NCBI GenBank assembly: GCA_003476685.1
Contig: DMVN01000013.1
Span: forward strand, 1-9,091
DNA from: Acidobacteriota bacterium
Lineage (GTDB): Bacteria > Acidobacteriota > Aminicenantia > Aminicenantales > Saccharicenantaceae
Direction of reading: 5' to 3'
DNA: 9,091 nucleotides
A program made the position numbers and the translations under genes. Positions 6,998-9,091 of the stretch are shown here, piece by piece. The notes beneath the pieces are model-generated. The model ran no database searches, was not told where the DNA came from, and saw only the letters and a program-made list of their open reading frames with translations. Every line of letters starts with the position of its first letter. Position 1 is the stretch's first letter.

Positions 6998-7447
6998 ATG
7001 AAAGCCGAACAGATTGAGAAGTGGTTACCGCATCGGTACCCATTTCTCCTGGTAGATAGAGTTCTGGAATTGAACCCGGGCCAAAGCATCCTGGCCCTGA
7101 AAAACGTAACCTATAATGAGCCTTTCTTCACCGGGCATTTTCCCGGTTTGAAACTGATGCCCGGGGTTCTGATCATAGAAGCTCTGGCTCAGGCCGGCGG
7201 CATTCTGCTCTACCACACTCTCCCGGACCCTGAATCTGTGGTCATGGTCCTCAGCAAGGTGGAAGAGGCTAAGTTCAGGAAGCCCGTCGTCCCGGGAGAC
7301 CAGTTAAGATTGTCCGTACAGCTCCTGCGACAAAAAGCCGGATTCTATTATTTTTCCGCCCAGGCCCTGGTCGAAGGGGAAGTGGTGGCTGAAGGCCGGC
7401 TGACGGCCGGATTGATGAAAGCCAGCAAACCGGATGAGGGCCAATAA
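6998..7447 (+). CDS. fabZ: 3-hydroxyacyl-[acyl-carrier-protein] dehydratase FabZ
   Basis: FabZ removes water from (3R)-hydroxyacyl-ACP to give trans-2-enoyl-ACP in each round of type II fatty acid synthesis, in the cytoplasm. The 149 residues are full length with a hot-dog fold. The N-terminus has IEKWLPHRYPFLLVDRV (6-22). The active site is present: His47 in FFTGHFPG and Glu61 in MPGVLIIEALAQ, with the 14-residue spacing seen in E. coli FabZ. KFRKPVVPGDQL (92-103) is the conserved dimer and tunnel segment. FabA is unlikely because of the HFPG and PHRYPFLLVDR signatures. The ATG at 6998 has no clear Shine-Dalgarno, and a GC hairpin around the ompH stop lies just upstream, so translation may depend on coupling to ompH. 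The last codons and the stop overlap a strong terminator, making fabZ the last gene of the plus-strand run. lpxD before it and lpxA after it, common partners elsewhere, are absent. Confidence 0.97.
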   Translation: MKAEQIEKWLPHRYPFLLVDRVLELNPGQSILALKNVTYNEPFFTGHFPGLKLMPGVLIIEALAQAGGILLYHTLPDPESVVMVLSKVEEAKFRKPVVPGDQLRLSVQLLRQKAGFYYFSAQALVEGEVVAEGRLTAGLMKASKPDEGQ

Positions 7448-7467
7448 CCCTCATCCGGTTTTTCTTT
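7427..7467 (+). terminator. Strong rho-independent terminator overlapping the fabZ stop codon
   Basis: A perfect 14-bp stem pairs 7427-7440 (AAACCGGATGAGGG) with 7448-7461 (CCCTCATCCGGTTT). The 7-base loop, CCAATAA, carries the fabZ stop codon TAA at 7445-7447. A T-rich tail, TTTTTCTTT, covers 7459-7467. It should end transcription of the plus-strand cluster. On the minus strand the stem is followed by only three T before GCTGGC, so it would work less well for the convergent gene. Confidence 0.92.
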
Positions 7468-7504
7468 AAGCTGAAAACCCGCTTGCCTGGCTGAAACCAG
7501 CCTG

Positions 7505-8236
7505 TTATTTCAGGGTAAAGAGGGAATCGTCCAGTCCGGTGTTATAAACTATTTCGCTAAAGGTCATCCTGACGGTTTCCACCCCGCCCTGGTAGACGGT
7601 CATAGAAAAAGCTGCCATGGTGTTGTCCACCTTCCGGTAATCGCCAAACACCACCTCGGTTTCAACTTCTCCTCCGCTCGAGCTGAGGCCCTTGCTGCGG
7701 CTCTTGTAGGGCAGGTAGGTGTTGCCGTCAAGGTAGAGGGTGACGAGATCACCTTCTGGGAATTTCTGTTCCAGAACGTGGCAGGTCTTTCCGTCAATTT
7801 CTTCCCGGCCCTTGTAAGTATAGGTGATACCATATTTTTCGGGGTTGAGGGTGGCATCGTTGCCCAGAGCCTGTTTTTTCATCTGCTGGGCCTGGTCTGG
7901 CGGTAGCTCAATCACTTCTCCCGTCTGGGGATTGGTCATCATGGCTTTCTGCCCATCATAGACCTGGACCATGCTCATGCCCATAATTTCCATCTCCATC
8001 CGGTACTTATTTGGTTCCTTCTGGTATATGGTCATAGGAGCCGTCATGCCGTACTGGATGATTTCGATGGTGCCGCTAATCCTGGTATCCCGGATTCCGG
8101 CCAGGGTTTCCCGGCCACCCAGAGCCTTGATCATTTTTTCCAGGATATCCTTGTCCGTCTGGGCCAGCCCGGGCAGTGTCAGAACGACCAACGAGAGACA
8201 GGCCAGTAATATGGCCAGAGTTTTCTTCATTTTCAT
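7505..8236 (-). CDS. Secreted LolA-fold-like protein (outer-membrane lipoprotein-sorting-like)
   Basis: Its 243 residues begin with a signal peptide: MKMKK, a hydrophobic stretch to about 22, and likely cleavage at PGLA before Gln26. The mature protein reads like the LolA/LppX superfamily of half-barrel lipid carriers: 'ILEKMIKALGGRETLAGIR' at the N-terminus, then alternating strands such as MTIYQKEPNKYRMEME, QVYDGQKAMM, YLDGNTYLPYKSR and VVFGDYRKVDNTMAAFSMTV, ending in LDDSLFTLK. This resembles proteins labelled 'outer membrane lipoprotein-sorting protein' in Acidobacteriota-like genomes. I recognise the family style, not a characterised orthologue, so true LolA function is unproven. Nine Met fall within residues 64-100. 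The start is set by GGAGG at 8246-8242, five bases before ATG 8236; the longer reading frame from ATG 8248 would place the ribosome site inside its first codons. It is convergent with fabZ and divergent from the PAS gene. A weak hairpin (GGCTG/CAGCC, 7488-7501) lies just past its stop. Confidence 0.65.
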   Translation of the reverse strand: MKMKKTLAILLACLSLVVLTLPGLAQTDKDILEKMIKALGGRETLAGIRDTRISGTIEIIQYGMTAPMTIYQKEPNKYRMEMEIMGMSMVQVYDGQKAMMTNPQTGEVIELPPDQAQQMKKQALGNDATLNPEKYGITYTYKGREEIDGKTCHVLEQKFPEGDLVTLYLDGNTYLPYKSRSKGLSSSGGEVETEVVFGDYRKVDNTMAAFSMTVYQGGVETVRMTFSEIVYNTGLDDSLFTLK

Positions 8237-8240
8237 TTTT

Positions 8241-8246
8241 TCCTCC
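8241..8246 (-). promoter_or_regulatory. Ribosome binding site that fixes the start of the LolA-like gene
   Basis: On the minus strand GGAGGA reads from 8246 to 8241, with GGAGG five bases before ATG 8236. The same bases overlap the in-frame upstream ATG at 8248, whose own AAGGAG lies only two bases away, too close to work well. A second in-frame ATG at 8230 is 11 bases from GGAGG and is possible but less well placed. Confidence 0.75.
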
Positions 8247-8257
8247 ATTTCTCCTTA

Positions 8258-8263
8258 ATTATA
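8258..8263 (-). promoter_or_regulatory. Candidate -10 element of the LolA-like gene
   Basis: A perfect TATAAT reads from 8263 to 8258 on the minus strand. Transcription would start near 8251 and leave a short leader that still includes GGAGG. No good -35 is seen at 16-18 bp; the best is CTGTTA (8287-8282), matching three of six positions. The -35 could be weak, activator-dependent, or read by another sigma factor. Confidence 0.4.
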
Positions 8264-8348
8264 TTAGAATCATAAGAGAAATAACAGAAAAAGTTTGGCC
8301 GGACCGCGGGGGGTTAAAAATTCTCAGAAAAATCACCCCTGGAGAGGA

Positions 8349-8377
8349 TTGTCAGGGCCAGCTTTTGTTTCTATCTT
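8349..8377 (+). promoter_or_regulatory. Candidate promoter of the PAS-domain gene
   Basis: TTGTCA (8349-8354, five of six matches to the -35 consensus) is followed after exactly 17 bp by TATCTT (8372-8377, four of six to the -10). Transcription would start near 8384, leaving a leader of about 18 bases with AAGG (8389-8392) as a modest ribosome site 9 bases before ATG 8402. The divergent gene's promoter lies about 90 bp away in the same gap. Confidence 0.3.
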
Positions 8378-8401
8378 AATCTCAGAATAAGGCGTAAGAC
8401 T

Positions 8402-9091
8402 ATGATCTGGGATAATCAGGAAGACAGGTATAAACTTATATTCAATATAGTACCCAACCCGGCTGTTCTGCTTGACCTTGACAATAACATTGAAGCCATC
8501 AACGACAGCTGCCTGGAATACTTTCAGAATCAGATGCCGCGGGAAATCATCTACGGCGACCGGGTTCCCGTGGCCAGGCTTTTCCCCTGGCTGGAGCAGG
8601 CTCTAACTTCGCTGATTTCTGGAAATTCCAGGGAGTTGACCTTCGAACGGGCCGTTGATTGTTTCCGCGGACGAATCATATTCCAGGTCAGACTAAAAAA
8701 AATTCTCGACCCCTTCGATATTCACCGCGGTACCCTGGTCCTGATGAACGATATCACCACCATCGTCGAGGCCGAAGAAAAGGTGAAAAGGGCCAGGGAT
8801 TTCTACCTGACCCTGTTTGAAGAATTCCCGGCCATGATCTGGAGGTCCGGGACCGATGGCCAGTTCAACTACTTCAACCGGGCCTGGCTGGCCTTTACCG
8901 GTCGGACGGCAGAGGATGAGATAGGCCTGGGCTGGACCCAGAACCTACCGGAGTCGGACCGCAAGCGATTTTTCATCGTCTATGAACCGGCCCTGCAGAA
9001 CAGGAAACCCTTTGAGGTAGAATTCAGGATGCGAAGGTTTGATGGCCAGTACCGCTGGCTGCTGGCGGTCGGACGACCTTTCAACGGGCTG
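8402..9091 (+). CDS. PAS-domain sensory protein, N-terminal part (3' end cut by window edge)
   Basis: The frame is open from ATG 8402 to the window edge (230 codons, no stop); the upstream in-frame stop is at 8315-8317, and ATG 8402 is the first ATG after it. It has no signal peptide or membrane segment in the visible part, so it looks cytoplasmic. A first PAS-like domain covers about residues 8-120 (YKLIFNIVPNPAVLLDLDNN through TLVLMNDITTIVEAEEKVKR), with the usual short linker helix. A second, PAS_3-like domain covers about 132-230: FPAMIWRSGTDGQFNYFNRA, WLAFTGRTAEDEIGLGW, then FEVEFRMRRFDGQYRWLL. The second domain has NLPESD where HPDD is usual. Such tandem PAS modules commonly precede a histidine kinase, diguanylate cyclase or response module. 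The output domain is outside the window, so the function stays open; histidine kinase is a guess from frequency only. Confidence 0.88.
   Translation, partial: MIWDNQEDRYKLIFNIVPNPAVLLDLDNNIEAINDSCLEYFQNQMPREIIYGDRVPVARLFPWLEQALTSLISGNSRELTFERAVDCFRGRIIFQVRLKKILDPFDIHRGTLVLMNDITTIVEAEEKVKRARDFYLTLFEEFPAMIWRSGTDGQFNYFNRAWLAFTGRTAEDEIGLGWTQNLPESDRKRFFIVYEPALQNRKPFEVEFRMRRFDGQYRWLLAVGRPFNGL

Noticed and set aside
7488..7501. Hairpin GGCTG/CAGCC as terminator of the minus-strand LolA-like gene
   Set aside because: The stem is only 5 bp, and the next T-run on the minus strand is short and about 10 bases away. I mention it with the gene but do not call it a terminator.
8191..8230. Possible lipobox (LLAC) in the LolA-like protein signal sequence
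   Set aside because: The Cys would follow only about 12 residues, too short a signal, and the hydrophobic core continues past it to a normal signal peptidase I site (PGLA before Gln).
8310..8339. Inverted repeat GGGGT/ACCCC and two AAAAAT copies in the divergent gap as an operator
   Set aside because: The arms are 5 bp with a 20-base spacer, and AT-rich repeats are expected by chance. There is no second copy elsewhere in the window.
7971..8379. Plus-strand open frames overlapping the LolA-like gene and the divergent gap
   Set aside because: They are the complement of a well-supported gene with a signal peptide and ribosome site; their sequences look like antisense of that gene and of AT-rich leader DNA.

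Overview
The window comes from a Gram-negative (diderm) bacterium of moderate GC content. It carries an outer-membrane biogenesis cluster downstream of two housekeeping genes. The gene order (lysS, Lol permease, lolD, bamA, ompH/skp, fabZ) recalls clusters of Deltaproteobacteria and Acidobacteriota-like lineages. My best guess is an Acidobacteriota/Aminicenantes-type organism, with low confidence: no rRNA or other strong taxonomic marker is present, and I could not search a database.

Layout: (1) 2-424, nearly complete nusB running in from the left edge. (2) 460-1980, lysS, class II lysyl-tRNA synthetase. (3) 2006-3223 and 3238-3957, an FtsX-type LolC/E permease and its ATPase LolD, closely spaced. 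(4) 4045-6366, bamA, a five-POTRA Omp85 outer-membrane assembly protein, preceded by an 87-bp gap with a candidate promoter. (5) 6440-6976, the OmpH/Skp periplasmic chaperone, with its own strong ribosome binding site and candidate promoter. (6) 6998-7447, fabZ, whose stop codon lies in the loop of a strong intrinsic terminator that ends the plus-strand run. (7) 7505-8236, minus strand and convergent with fabZ, a secreted LolA-fold-like protein. (8) 8237-8401, a divergent regulatory region. (9) 8402 to the right edge, the N-terminal part of a PAS-domain sensor.

The central genes form a coherent envelope module. LolC/E plus LolD would extract lipoproteins from the inner membrane. Skp/OmpH would escort unfolded outer-membrane proteins across the periplasm, and BamA would insert them. 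FabZ supplies acyl chains for phospholipid and, where present, lipid A. The LolA-like protein could be a periplasmic lipid or lipoprotein carrier, but this is inferred from fold-like features and position only.

This is mostly a conventional chromosomal region. I see no mobile element, CRISPR array, RNA gene or clearly new system. The points most worth a second look are the missing lpxD/lpxA around fabZ, the single Lol permease with a LolC-like hook, the methionine-rich LolA-like protein, the terminator that contains the fabZ stop codon, and the promoter arrangement at bamA and ompH.
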